Positions 34,990 to 43,335 of a DNA stretch of 64,000 bases are shown piece after piece. The position numbers and the translations under genes were made by a program. Each line of letters begins with the position of its first letter. Position 1 is the stretch's first letter. The stretch covers positions 744,001 through 808,000 of the forward strand of contig NZ_AP024855.1 of NCBI RefSeq assembly GCF_024529955.1, read 5' to 3'. The stretch is from Photobacterium toruni. Its GTDB lineage: Bacteria > Pseudomonadota > Gammaproteobacteria > Enterobacterales > Vibrionaceae. The notes under the pieces are model-generated. The model did no database searches, was not told the DNA's origin, and was given only the letters and a program-made list of their open reading frames with translations.

Positions 34990-35785
34990 TTATTATAAGC
35001 TTTATGTCTATTATTAATTATAATTTTCGTTAATTGTAATGAGTTTATTACATTAGGTAAATGTATATATAGCATAAAATGCTTATTTCATCTGCGAAAA
35101 TTTATTTAATAAAAAAAAGCCGATCATAGAGATCGGCAAAAACAAGATATTAACTCTTAAGAGTTTGATCCTGTACGACGTGTAGAAGAGATAATCAATA
35201 AGTATTGTTATTTGAAAATCAGATTACAACTCTTATTGATTTTATCCTTTCGGATAAATATTAATATTTACCAATTGGTTAAATATTAATAGTGTAACTA
35301 TATCTAAGCTGAAGACAACAAAATAGGGGGGAAATCACCCGTTGACATTTTGGTTTAGTATTGATAAGTGAGCGCTATTTTTGCTTTTTTAGATATTTAT
35401 AATACTAGATGATCTTTTTATGAAAACCTAATTTATTATCGTTATCATTATCGAATTTATTCTTTAAACCGGTATAAGAGTAAAATTATAAAATATGAAA
35501 ATAGTGATATAAAATTTTCATATCATTATTTTTATTTTTTATATTGTTTATAAATTAACTGTTTTTATATAAATCATATTGTTTATTATATGGTGTAATA
35601 GTAAAAAATATTTTTTAGTGCCAAGTATAAATATGATATTTTTATTTTAATAAAAAATATACTAATAATAGTTAGCATGCATAAATTAGAATAACTATGT
35701 AAAAATAGATGATTTTATTTTATTTATAAGATTTTTCTAGCAATTTATTAAAATTAATTATAAATAAAAATGAATAATTATACAT
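34990..35785. other. Long AT-rich noncoding region with hairpins
   Basis: About 800 bp with no credible protein gene. From 35111 to 35300 there is a cluster of secondary structures: a minus-strand terminator (35111-35137), TAACTCTTAAGAGTT (35151-35165), GATAATCAATAAG pairing with CTTATTGATTTTATC (35190-35246), TTATCC-TTTC-GGATAA, and a near-palindrome around CCAATTGG (35261-35289). These suggest a minus-strand small RNA. Beyond 35400 it is nearly pure AT and featureless up to the insertion sequence. Confidence 0.5.
35111..35137 (-). terminator. Orphan minus-strand terminator
   Basis: GCCGATC/GATCGGC stem with loop of five, followed on the minus strand by eight T. There is no minus-strand protein gene upstream until the transposase at 35.8 kb, which has its own element boundary, so a small RNA ending here is likely. 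Confidence 0.7.
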
Positions 35786-35791
35786 TATGGG

Positions 35792-36819
35792 ACCTGATTA
35801 CCACCGAGACTCAGCCAGCGTTAATAATTTCTCTGGCATCGGTGGTGATTTTGCACCACATTTAATTAGCGTATTGAATATATCTTCAACTCGAAACCGA
35901 TAATTAAATCGAAAACAGAATTCACCAAGATAACGAGGAATATGCTTTTCTCTAATTGCGTGATATGTCCCTTTTATCGAATTTTTAACGTTACCAATCA
36001 TGGTATCGACCCAATAAAATGCAGCTTCATATTGGTGAAGTTCTTTACCATTTTTTGGTAATGAACCATGAATAATATCTGCTGCTAACAGACCATTAAA
36101 ACAGGGTAAACCATCTGATATGACTAACGTTTTTTCTTGTAAATGCTTTTTAGCCCAATCTATAATTTCTTGTTTTTTAAAACAAGAAACAACACTTAGC
36201 CGCATATAAATAGGATGACCTTCTTCATTCAAAGAGATCGCTGATACAAAAGGTGTTTTACCTTTGGCACCACGTCCTCGCTTTCCTTTTTGTTTACCTC
36301 CAATATATGCATCATCCAATTGCACGATATTGCCTAACTTTCGATTATCATCATGCTCTTTCATCACTTGCATGAGCTTATGTTTTATTCGCCATGCTGC
36401 GTTATAAGAAACCCCTAATTTACGCTTTAGCTCTAATGCTGAAATACTGTTTTTATCTTGTGTGATGAGATAAATAGCTAAAAACCAAGTAGTTAACGGT
36501 AATTTTGAATGGGAAAATAAAGTACCTGCCGTCAATGATGTCTGATGGTGACACTTATTACATTGATATAATGACCGCGATTTAAGTTCACAATAACTTT
36601 TAGAAGCACAGGTAGGGCAAACGTAACCATTTTTCCATCGAATATTAAATAAACGCTCTCTACATTGAATTTCTGTCCCATACATTTGCATAAATTCGGG
36701 TATAGAAAAGCCTTTCTGAAATTGGATTGAATTCTTAGGCATAACGTCACTCCTATACTTCAATATCTTAAAGTATAGGAGATAATTTAACAGTGGCTGT
36801 TAAATAGTGGTAATCAGGT
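35792..36819 (-). mobile_element. IS1595-family insertion sequence, complete
   Basis: A 1,028-bp element bounded by 13-bp perfect inverted repeats (ACCTGATTACCAC at 35792-35804, its complement at 36807-36819) and flanked by the direct repeat TATGGG (35786-35791 and 36820-36825). It holds one intact transposase. Six base pairs of identical flank are visible; the family usually makes 8-bp duplications, so one end may have drifted. It is inserted in a noncoding region beside RctB-like sites. Confidence 0.88.
35798..36742 (-). CDS. IS1595-family transposase
   Basis: A 314-residue DDE-type transposase of the IS1595 (ISXO2-like) family. An N-terminal zinc ribbon (CPTCASKSYCELKSRSLYQCNKC) is followed by a helix-turn-helix region and the catalytic core, with Asp in QLDDAYIGGK and in VISDGLPCFNG. 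The stretch YHAIREKHIPRYLGEFCFRFNYR near the C-terminus is typical of the family. The start at 36742 follows AGGAGTG; an ATG at 36763 overlaps this site and is less likely. The stop codon lies inside the left inverted repeat. The frame is intact, so the element may be active. Confidence 0.93.
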   Translation of the reverse strand: MPKNSIQFQKGFSIPEFMQMYGTEIQCRERLFNIRWKNGYVCPTCASKSYCELKSRSLYQCNKCHHQTSLTAGTLFSHSKLPLTTWFLAIYLITQDKNSISALELKRKLGVSYNAAWRIKHKLMQVMKEHDDNRKLGNIVQLDDAYIGGKQKGKRGRGAKGKTPFVSAISLNEEGHPIYMRLSVVSCFKKQEIIDWAKKHLQEKTLVISDGLPCFNGLLAADIIHGSLPKNGKELHQYEAAFYWVDTMIGNVKNSIKGTYHAIREKHIPRYLGEFCFRFNYRFRVEDIFNTLIKCGAKSPPMPEKLLTLAESRW

Positions 36820-36876
36820 TATGGGATGTATGTTTTATTGCGATAGGAGCCTATCAGGAAAGGGGCTATTGTTATT

Positions 36877-36890
36877 GGAACGATGATCAA
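36877..36890 (+). promoter_or_regulatory. Distal RctB-type iteron
   Basis: GGAACGATGATCAA, identical in its GGAACGATGATCA part to array iterons 1 and 4 of the origin. It is 12.8 kb from the array and in noncoding DNA next to the insertion sequence. An inverted partner, TTGATCATCTTTCC, lies at 37060-37073. Confidence 0.65.
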
Positions 36891-37027
36891 GGTGTTGCGC
36901 AAATTTTAATAGCTTTATTTTTAACTTATTGTTTATTAGTTGTTTTTGTTTTATCGCTATTGAAGATATGCTCAATTTAGAGTGGCTATATGCTTAATTT
37001 ATTTCATTATTGGCCAATTGGCTTTAG

Positions 37028-37077
37028 TTGAAATTACATTCTCCGTAAAAAATCATATCTTGATCATCTTTCCGTTA
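37028..37077. promoter_or_regulatory. Bipartite control element, candidate RctB 39-mer-type site (copy B)
   Basis: TTGAAATTACATTCTCCGTAAA, then 20 bp, then TTCCGTTA. This is the same two-block layout as in the origin at 24832-24881. Here the second block is also the flank of a reverse iteron (TTGATCATCTTTCC). It lies about 100 bp upstream of the DUF11 gene. RctB binding is inferred from similarity to the origin. Confidence 0.6.
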
Positions 37078-37173
37078 CTGCTTTTATTACTTTATTCTTA
37101 AAAATAAGACAATGGATAATTAATGAGACAATAAAATCAGAAGTAATAAAATTATCTCTACAAAGGTGGAGTT

Positions 37174-37602
37174 ATGTTGAAGTCTATAGGTGGTTTTTTA
37201 ATTTTTTCCGTATTAAATTTAACTAGTTATAGTGTTTTTTCATCAAGCTTTCAGCATGTTGCTTTAACTAAAACTGTGACCAATATTTCGCAACATAGTG
37301 AATCATCTACCTTGGTTGATGCTAAACCGGGTGACATTATTGAATACAATATTTACATTACCAATAGTTCTAGCTATGCGATTTCAAATATCAATATTTT
37401 TGCTTCTGTGCCTCGCTTTACAACATTAGTAACAACCATCAATTGTAATGATGGCTATTTACCGTCAGCCCTAAATTGCCAAATATTGACTCCTAATGGT
37501 TTTAATCGTTCGGGATATCAAGGTGAGATTACTTGGCAATTATTAGGTAAACTTGAAGCTGGTATTACCGCTCAAGTCAGTTATCAAGTAACAATTAAAT
37601 AG
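37174..37602 (+). CDS. Secreted DUF11-type protein
   Basis: A 142-residue exported protein: signal peptide (about 1-22, ending VFSSS) and a single immunoglobulin-like DUF11 domain. The opening LTKTVTNIS...DAKPGDIIEYNIYITNSSS is characteristic, as is the ending GKLEAGITAQVSYQVTIK. DUF11 modules usually occur as repeats in large surface proteins, so this is a minimal one-domain form. Two cysteines in the second half may form a disulfide. A good ribosome site (AAAGGTGGAG) precedes the ATG. It has no clear partner; its promoter region carries the RctB-like elements. Confidence 0.75.
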   Translation: MLKSIGGFLIFSVLNLTSYSVFSSSFQHVALTKTVTNISQHSESSTLVDAKPGDIIEYNIYITNSSSYAISNINIFASVPRFTTLVTTINCNDGYLPSALNCQILTPNGFNRSGYQGEITWQLLGKLEAGITAQVSYQVTIK

Positions 37603-37649
37603 CACTATAATCAAATCGTTATCTTACTAGCAAAATACTATTTAGTTAC

Positions 37650-38117
37650 TTAGGTATGACTATCAATAAAGCGTTGTAATATTTGAAGGCTGTCGAATGA
37701 TTTAGCTTGTTCTGCCACTAAAAAAGCATAAATAGCATTCTCATGATCTGCAACTAGTGTAAATAAATCTTGGTGTTGCTGAGCATTCTCCGCCTGTTGC
37801 TGATAGCGTTGCTGGTAGGGGGCAACCCAAATAACCATTGTATCAATAAGTGTATCCCATGGCAGGTGAAGCCATTTATTTGCATCATCTACACCTTGTT
37901 GTGCCATTTGTGCCATCTTTTGATCATTACCTGGGTTCGTTAGACCTAATGGTGTCAATGCTTGTTGCAGTTTTTTAGCTGTTAGTATCTCTATATCTAA
38001 TAAAGCTTGCCATTTGTTGTTATGGCTAGGGTCACTATACTGTTCAATAAACGTGGTAAAAAAACTGATACCATAAAGCTCACCTAGGTAGGCATTGTAT
38101 AAATGGTTAAGTGTCAT
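37650..38117 (-). CDS. Uncharacterised helical protein
   Basis: A 155-residue, probably all-alpha cytoplasmic protein; I do not recognise the family. Acidic and histidine-bearing helices (LGELYGISFFTTFIEQY, DIEILTAKKLQQAL, LVADHENAIYAFLVAEQA) recall ferritin-like or DUF-type helical bundles, but the full iron-ligand pattern is not evident. The start is placed at 38117 (MTLNHLYNAYL), preceded by GGATCAACA. An in-frame start at 38183 would overlap the promoter of the divergent acetyltransferase gene. Confidence 0.6.
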   Translation of the reverse strand: MTLNHLYNAYLGELYGISFFTTFIEQYSDPSHNNKWQALLDIEILTAKKLQQALTPLGLTNPGNDQKMAQMAQQGVDDANKWLHLPWDTLIDTMVIWVAPYQQRYQQQAENAQQHQDLFTLVADHENAIYAFLVAEQAKSFDSLQILQRFIDSHT

Positions 38118-38193
38118 TGTTGATCCATCATAATTAGTATTGTAGTTATAATATGCTGTTTTGCAGTAAATGTTGAGTATCAAGGAGTGAGTT

Positions 38194-38871
38194 ATGACGT
38201 TGAATATATTTCCATCTTGGATTGGCGGTTATGAAATTAAACAACATATCACTAATCCTAATATAGAGGTGGGCGATTATAGTTATTATTCAGGTTATTA
38301 TCATCAACATCATTTTGAAGATCAATGTGTCCATTATTTGTTAGGTGATAAATCAAGTAATGAAGTGTGGCAATCAGGTATTTTTGGTGACGTTGATAAA
38401 CTTATTATTGGTCGTTTCTGTTCAATTGCCAGTGGGGTTGTGATCATGATGGCGGGGAACCAAGGTCATCGACATGATTGGATTTCATCTTTTCCGTTTG
38501 ATTTTGCTGAGTTTGGTGATGGTGTAAAAAACGGCTTTGAAAGAGCGGGTAATACAATTATTGGTAATGATGTTTGGCTAGGTGCTGAATGCGTGATTAT
38601 GCCCGGTGTTACTATTGGTGATGGTGCGGTTATTGGAACTCGTGCAGTGGTCACTAAAAATGTTGAACCTTATTCAATTGTTGTGGGTAACCCCGGGCGA
38701 TGTATTAAAAAACGATTTACAGCATCACAAATTACGCGATTACTTGAAATGCAATGGTGGAATTGGTCGCAATCACAGTTAAAAGCCGCAATAAAAATTA
38801 TGTGTAGTGCCGATATTGAACGTCTATATGATTATTATATAGCAATGGATGATCTGTCTGTAGATGAATAA
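38194..38871 (+). CDS. CatB-like hexapeptide-repeat acetyltransferase
   Basis: A 225-residue left-handed beta-helix acetyltransferase of the xenobiotic (CatB/Vat) family, which transfers acetyl from acetyl-CoA to hydroxyls of chloramphenicol or streptogramins in resistant strains. Matches to CatB are close: NPNIEVGDYSYYSGYYH, DKLIIGRFCSIASG, MAGNQGHRHDWISSFPF (with the catalytic His), NDVWLGAECVIMPGVTIGDGAVIGTRAVV, and MQWWNW near the C-terminus. Environmental Vibrionaceae often carry chromosomal copies; actual resistance cannot be told from sequence. Ribosome site AAGGAG precedes the ATG. Confidence 0.88.
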   Translation: MTLNIFPSWIGGYEIKQHITNPNIEVGDYSYYSGYYHQHHFEDQCVHYLLGDKSSNEVWQSGIFGDVDKLIIGRFCSIASGVVIMMAGNQGHRHDWISSFPFDFAEFGDGVKNGFERAGNTIIGNDVWLGAECVIMPGVTIGDGAVIGTRAVVTKNVEPYSIVVGNPGRCIKKRFTASQITRLLEMQWWNWSQSQLKAAIKIMCSADIERLYDYYIAMDDLSVDE

Positions 38872-39360
38872 ATTGTTATTTATTTTAAAAAAAGTGAATT
38901 GTTTGTGATCGGTAATGTTTTCTTACTATTTTGTATTCGCTGTAAGAATGCATAACTGGTAATATTATTTTTATTAAGTCTATACCATCACTCAATTTGA
39001 ATAATGGCGCTATAGTGGCGTTTTCTTGTGCTTTTTGATTGAAATTTCATGTTTCATGATTAATGACGGCTTAAGTTATGAAAAAATTTACACATTAAAT
39101 TCAACTTAATTTGATTAAATGGTGCAGATTTATGCGAATTAAATCGATTTTTAGTCTTTAAATTGATCTAAACCAGTAAAATTCAAATTTTTAAGCGGTT
39201 TTTGAAACAAAAGTTGAGACATTAAAAAAAAATTGAGTAGTATGGGGTAGAATAGAGTTACTGAGTAAAATGAAAATTACGCATTGAGCTGAGTAAATAA
39301 AAAAACTGGATGTTGTTAATAAATCCGAAATTCGCCCTTAAATATTCTGATGAGATAACC
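38872..39360. other. Promoter region of ackA, no gene
   Basis: About 490 bp, AT-rich, between catB-like and ackA. I see no terminator with a clear stem for the upstream gene, and no recognised riboswitch. The ackA promoter should lie here. Confidence 0.4.
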
Positions 39361-40560
39361 ATGAGCAATTCTTTAGTTCTTGTAATCAATTCTGGTAGTT
39401 CTTCACTTAAATTTGCATTGATTGATACAGTAACCGGTGAAGCTACGTTAAGTGGTCTTGGTGAGTGTTTTAATCTTCCTGAAGCAATTGTTAGCTGGAA
39501 AGTTAACGGTGAAAAGCAAGAATTCAAACTCAATGGCCTTGACGGTCATCATCAACAAGCAATTGATCGTATTGTTGCTTTAGTTGATGAACTTGGTATG
39601 AAAGATGACATCGTGACAATTGGTCACCGAGTTGTACATGGTGGAACTAAGTTTAATTCTACTGTTCATGTTGATGAGCAAGTAATGGCAGATATTGAAG
39701 CGTTGAGTGATTTAGCTCCGCTACATAATCCAGCTCATGTTTTGGGTATGCGCGCAGCGGCAAAAGCTTTTCCTTCATTATCACAGTTTGCTGTGTTTGA
39801 TACGGCTTTCCATCAAACAATGCCAGAAAAAGCATATACATATGCAATTTCTAAAGAAGTTTGTCAGCAATATAATATTCGTCGCTACGGCGCTCACGGT
39901 ACGAGCCATTATTATGTTACTCGTGAAGCGGCAAAACGCATTAATAAACCTGTTGAAGCATCAAGCTTTATTTCAGTTCACCTTGGTAATGGCGCATCTG
40001 TATGTGTTGTTAAAAATGGTGAGAGTATTGATACTTCAATGGGTTTCACCCCGCTTGCTGGCCTAATGATGGGTACGCGTTGCGGTGATATTGATCCAAG
40101 TATTTTAGAATATTTATTGAAAAAAGGTTGGACGCCTGAACGCCTACATGAAGAACTTGTTAGTAACTCTGGTTTCTTAGGTGTTTCAGGTTTAACCAGT
40201 GATTGTCGCGGTATTATTGAAGCGATGGAAGCGGGTAATCATGACGCTAAACTTGCGTTTGACGTTTTCTGCTACCGTGCTGCAAAATATATTGCTTCGT
40301 ACATGGTTGCACTAGATGAACTAGACGGCATTATCTTTACTGGTGGTATTGGTGAGAATTCTTTACCTGTACGTCGTGAAATTATGCGTTTATTGAAAAT
40401 TTTTGGTTACCGTGAAGATGTCGCTGGTAATGAAGCTGCGCGATTTGGTGCTGAAGGCATTATTAGCCAGCCAAATACGCCGTTAGCAATGGTTATTCCA
40501 ACCAATGAAGAATTTGTGATTGCGCAGCAATCACTAGCACTACTCAATGCGGAAGCATAA
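39361..40560 (+). CDS. ackA: Acetate kinase
   Basis: A 399-residue cytosolic kinase that interconverts acetyl phosphate plus ADP and acetate plus ATP. ASKHA-fold signatures are clear: N-terminal VLVINSGSSSLKFAL, then VGHRVVHGG-like IGHRVVHGGTKF, DTAFHQTMP, RRYGAHGTSHYYV, SVHLGNGASVC, and GIGENSLPVR near the end. The start at 39361 is preferred over 39310 because it gives the family N-terminus MSNSLVLVINSG. No pta gene follows, unlike the usual ackA-pta operon, so this is probably a second, unlinked acetate kinase. Its 3' end has two unusual hairpins and a strong terminator. Confidence 0.95.
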   Translation: MSNSLVLVINSGSSSLKFALIDTVTGEATLSGLGECFNLPEAIVSWKVNGEKQEFKLNGLDGHHQQAIDRIVALVDELGMKDDIVTIGHRVVHGGTKFNSTVHVDEQVMADIEALSDLAPLHNPAHVLGMRAAAKAFPSLSQFAVFDTAFHQTMPEKAYTYAISKEVCQQYNIRRYGAHGTSHYYVTREAAKRINKPVEASSFISVHLGNGASVCVVKNGESIDTSMGFTPLAGLMMGTRCGDIDPSILEYLLKKGWTPERLHEELVSNSGFLGVSGLTSDCRGIIEAMEAGNHDAKLAFDVFCYRAAKYIASYMVALDELDGIIFTGGIGENSLPVRREIMRLLKIFGYREDVAGNEAARFGAEGIISQPNTPLAMVIPTNEEFVIAQQSLALLNAEA

Positions 40561-40571
40561 GTAGTTGTGAC

Positions 40572-40622
40572 CATCTTAGGCCGGAACGCTAAGATGATAT
40601 TCTGAAGTGGAACGCAGAATAT
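40572..40622 (+). other. Twin hairpins in the ackA 3' region
   Basis: Two adjacent stem-loops: CATCTTAG/CTAAGATG with loop GCCGGAACG (40572-40596) and ATATTCTG/CAGAATAT with loop AAGTGGAACG (40597-40622). Stems differ but both loops end in GGAACG. A GGA in a hairpin loop is the kind of site CsrA/RsmA binds. Confidence 0.6.
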
Positions 40623-40632
40623 AGTGAACAGG

Positions 40633-40673
40633 AAAACGGCTTTGGACATATGTTCAAAGCCGTTTTGCTTTTT
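40633..40673 (+). terminator. Terminator of ackA
   Basis: Long stem AAAACGGCTTTG/CAAAGCCGTTTT with a palindromic interior (ACATATGT), followed by GCTTTTT. Confidence 0.9.
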
Positions 40674-40750
40674 AAGCTATTAATATTTATAACTGATATC
40701 AACAGATTAAGGTTGTTTTAGTGTTGTTTTTTAGAGCGGCATCATTACTA

Positions 40751-41005
40751 CTATTTAATATTGACGCTCAGTATCTGATCGCCACACCAGCGATAATTTA
40801 TATTTGAGGTTGCTGTTTGACATCCTTGGCATTCTTGATTGCATGTGTTTATTACTTCACACCGCGCTATTTTTCCTCTTTTTATTAAATCATCAAGTAA
40901 AACCAACAGCCATTGTGGTTCATTATCAAATTGCTGGCTGAGTTGAGACAGTGAAATAATCTTTGCTGTTCGCACTGCATTTTTTACGGCAATTAAGGTG
41001 ATCAT
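40751..41005 (-). CDS. feoC: FeoC-like protein
   Basis: An 84-residue winged-helix FeoC-type accessory of ferrous iron uptake. ISLSQLSQQFDNEPQWLLVLLDDLIKRGKIARC is the helix-turn-helix part, followed by cysteines CNQECQGC that may bind an Fe-S cluster or Zn. The start is coupled to the feoB stop as TAATG at 41003-41007, with GGAGG 9 bases upstream. An ATG at 41014 would touch the ribosome site and is less likely. In V. cholerae FeoC interacts with the FeoB cytoplasmic part. Confidence 0.88.
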   Translation of the reverse strand: MITLIAVKNAVRTAKIISLSQLSQQFDNEPQWLLVLLDDLIKRGKIARCEVINTCNQECQGCQTATSNINYRWCGDQILSVNIK

Positions 41006-43335
41006 TAGTGACATCCTCCACTTTTATGTTGTGGAACCGTGGTTGGCATTGACATTTGCCAGTTAACTTTATGACTTAAAGAACGAATCCCAATAATGAA
41101 ACTAGTGACAAGTAATATCGCAAAAATCACCCAACCGATAGAGGTGGTTGGATGCGCCATAAATGTAGCGCTTTGATAGAAACTGATAGCTAATGCATAA
41201 GCCACCGCAATTCCCCAGAAAGTAGAAAACCAAGCCCAATTGCGTCCAATTTCTTTAGCGATAACCCCAATTGTCGATACGCACGGTACGTATAATAAAA
41301 CAAAGATTAAATAAGCATATGCACCGGCCATCGATCCAAATTGATGCTGCATTTGTCCCATCGCTGTCGTATTCATTGTGCCATCAGCTTCACTGGCTTT
41401 GATCGGATTTTTTAAGGTGGTAAACGAAAAACTATTTATGACACCATCAATAGTATCTTGCCATGCCGTTTTCAATTCCGCAGCTAAATTGAAACTGTGG
41501 GAGCCATCGATGAGTTGTTTATTGGCTAATTCAGCACTATAGAGGGTGTTAAGCGTACCAACAACGACTTCTTTAGCTAAGAATCCCGTTAATAAACCAA
41601 CACTTGCTGGCCAATTTTGTTGGTTGACACCAAGTGGTGATAGTACTGGTGTGATCCAACGACCAATATCAGATAATGCAGATTGTTGTTGTTGGCCAGG
41701 TTCAATAACGCGTCCTGAGAATGTAACGCTATTGAGTGCCATCACTATCATACAAATAGGAATAATCAATCGACAGGCTTTGACTAAAAAGCCACGTAGA
41801 CGGCTCCAGCTATGGATTAATGTCGTTTTAACGCTTGGTACATGGTATGTCGGTAATTCCATGATAAAAGGCGATGGTTCGCCCGTTAATAACGTTTTCT
41901 TTAATATAAAGCCAGTGAGTACGGCAACTAAAATGCCCAATAAGTAGAGAGAAAAAACAATCAAACTACCCATTCCTTGAAAAAACGCAGCAGAAAAAAC
42001 GCCAAAAATGGCCAGTCGAGCACCACAAGACATAAAAGGCGCCATCATTGAGGTTAGAATACGATCCCTTGGTGTTTCAAGCGTACGTGAAGCCATGATT
42101 GATGGAATATTACAACCAAATCCAACAATGAGTGGTACAAATGATTTACCCGGTAAGCCTATTGATTGCATCAAACGGTCGATAACAAAGGCCGCTCGCG
42201 CCATATAGCCGCTGTCTTCTAATACCGAAAGATATAAGAACATTAATCCTATTTGAGGAATAAAAGGCATTACCGTATTAATACCGCCCCCCAGTCCCTG
42301 TGATAAAATGGCGGTTAACCAAACGGGTAAACCGAGATATTGGCATAGCCATGCAGTGCCATGAATGAAGATGGCGGCTGAACCTTGATCAAAAATAGGT
42401 TGAAGCCCACCGCCAATATTAATTGCAAACCAAAACATTAAGTACATGACGAACAAAAAGATGGGGATCCCCAAATAACGATTAAGAACTATCGAATCAA
42501 TCCATTGGGTTAATTTGTGCTGAGTTGCTTGTTCATGGGAAGTACATTGATTGACGAGAGTCGCGACAGCTTGATAGCGAGAGTCTGCAATTAGTAAATC
42601 AGCATTTTCATGGTATGCCTGATAAAGTGAATGTTGATAGTGTGTTACGCGATTTGGAATATCTGTATTGATGACATGGCGTTGTGCTGAAATATCTGAT
42701 TCTAGTAATCTTAATGCCAACCATTGTTTATTGTCGTCTGCAATTAATTTATCAGGAAAATCAGCAGCTAATTGTGTGATAGTTTGCTGTAGTGGCGCAG
42801 GAAAGTATGTTTTAAATTGAGATAATTGAGGAGTCAGTAGTTGTTTGTCTATCGCTGCTTTTAATGGTTCGATACCTTTATTTTTATTGGCGATTAAACT
42901 GACTACAGGGCAACCAAGTTGAGCCGATAATTTTTCACTATCAATAACAATATTTTTTTGACGAGCAATATCTAGCATATTAAGCACAACCAGACAGGGC
43001 ACATTCATCTCAAGTAATTGTAATGTTAGATAAAGGTTTCGCTCAATATTAGCGGCATCAACAATATTAACTACAAGATCTGCTTCACCACTTAAAATAT
43101 ATTCACATCCAATCTGTTCATCAAGAGATCCTTGTTCATCAAAGGAACTCATAGAATAAATTCCTGGTAAATCTACCACCGTAATGGTTTGATTTTGATA
43201 GTGATAAATGCCTTCTTTTTTATCAACAGTTACGCCCGCCCAATTGCCGGTACGTTGTCTTGAACCCGTTAAAATATTAAACAGGGTCGTTTTTCCGCAG
43301 TTTGGGTTTCCCAATAAGGCAATACTATTTGCCAT
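41005..43335 (-). CDS. feoB: Ferrous iron transporter FeoB
   Basis: A 776-residue inner-membrane Fe2+ transporter with an N-terminal G-protein domain (GNPNCGKTTLFN, residues 8-19; DLPGIYSM as G3; NMLDIA as G4). A helical GDI-like region and two Gate-type transmembrane halves follow (GFGCNIPSIMASRTL and GFLAKEVVVGTLNTLY motifs). The C-terminus ends in KSGGCH. The start at 43335 follows GGAGAAAT and gives MANSIALLGNP. feoC follows with a one-base overlap, but no feoA is present upstream, which is unusual since FeoA is normally the first gene. Confidence 0.95.
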   Translation of the reverse strand: MANSIALLGNPNCGKTTLFNILTGSRQRTGNWAGVTVDKKEGIYHYQNQTITVVDLPGIYSMSSFDEQGSLDEQIGCEYILSGEADLVVNIVDAANIERNLYLTLQLLEMNVPCLVVLNMLDIARQKNIVIDSEKLSAQLGCPVVSLIANKNKGIEPLKAAIDKQLLTPQLSQFKTYFPAPLQQTITQLAADFPDKLIADDNKQWLALRLLESDISAQRHVINTDIPNRVTHYQHSLYQAYHENADLLIADSRYQAVATLVNQCTSHEQATQHKLTQWIDSIVLNRYLGIPIFLFVMYLMFWFAINIGGGLQPIFDQGSAAIFIHGTAWLCQYLGLPVWLTAILSQGLGGGINTVMPFIPQIGLMFLYLSVLEDSGYMARAAFVIDRLMQSIGLPGKSFVPLIVGFGCNIPSIMASRTLETPRDRILTSMMAPFMSCGARLAIFGVFSAAFFQGMGSLIVFSLYLLGILVAVLTGFILKKTLLTGEPSPFIMELPTYHVPSVKTTLIHSWSRLRGFLVKACRLIIPICMIVMALNSVTFSGRVIEPGQQQQSALSDIGRWITPVLSPLGVNQQNWPASVGLLTGFLAKEVVVGTLNTLYSAELANKQLIDGSHSFNLAAELKTAWQDTIDGVINSFSFTTLKNPIKASEADGTMNTTAMGQMQHQFGSMAGAYAYLIFVLLYVPCVSTIGVIAKEIGRNWAWFSTFWGIAVAYALAISFYQSATFMAHPTTSIGWVIFAILLVTSFIIGIRSLSHKVNWQMSMPTTVPQHKSGGCH

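Noticed and set aside
35160-35173. Fragment of a 16S rRNA gene
   Set aside because: Only 14 bases match the conserved 5' end; the following sequence does not continue as 16S, so no rRNA gene is annotated.
38426-38452. Iteron-like TGATCATGATGG in the catB-like gene
   Set aside because: It is within a conserved coding stretch, lacks the GGAA flank, and is expected by chance in AT-rich DNA.
39258-39533. 91-codon minus-strand frame over the ackA start
   Set aside because: Antisense to the conserved ackA N-terminus; no family resemblance.
41546-41947. 133-codon plus-strand frame
   Set aside because: It is antisense to the membrane part of feoB and shows no protein family features.
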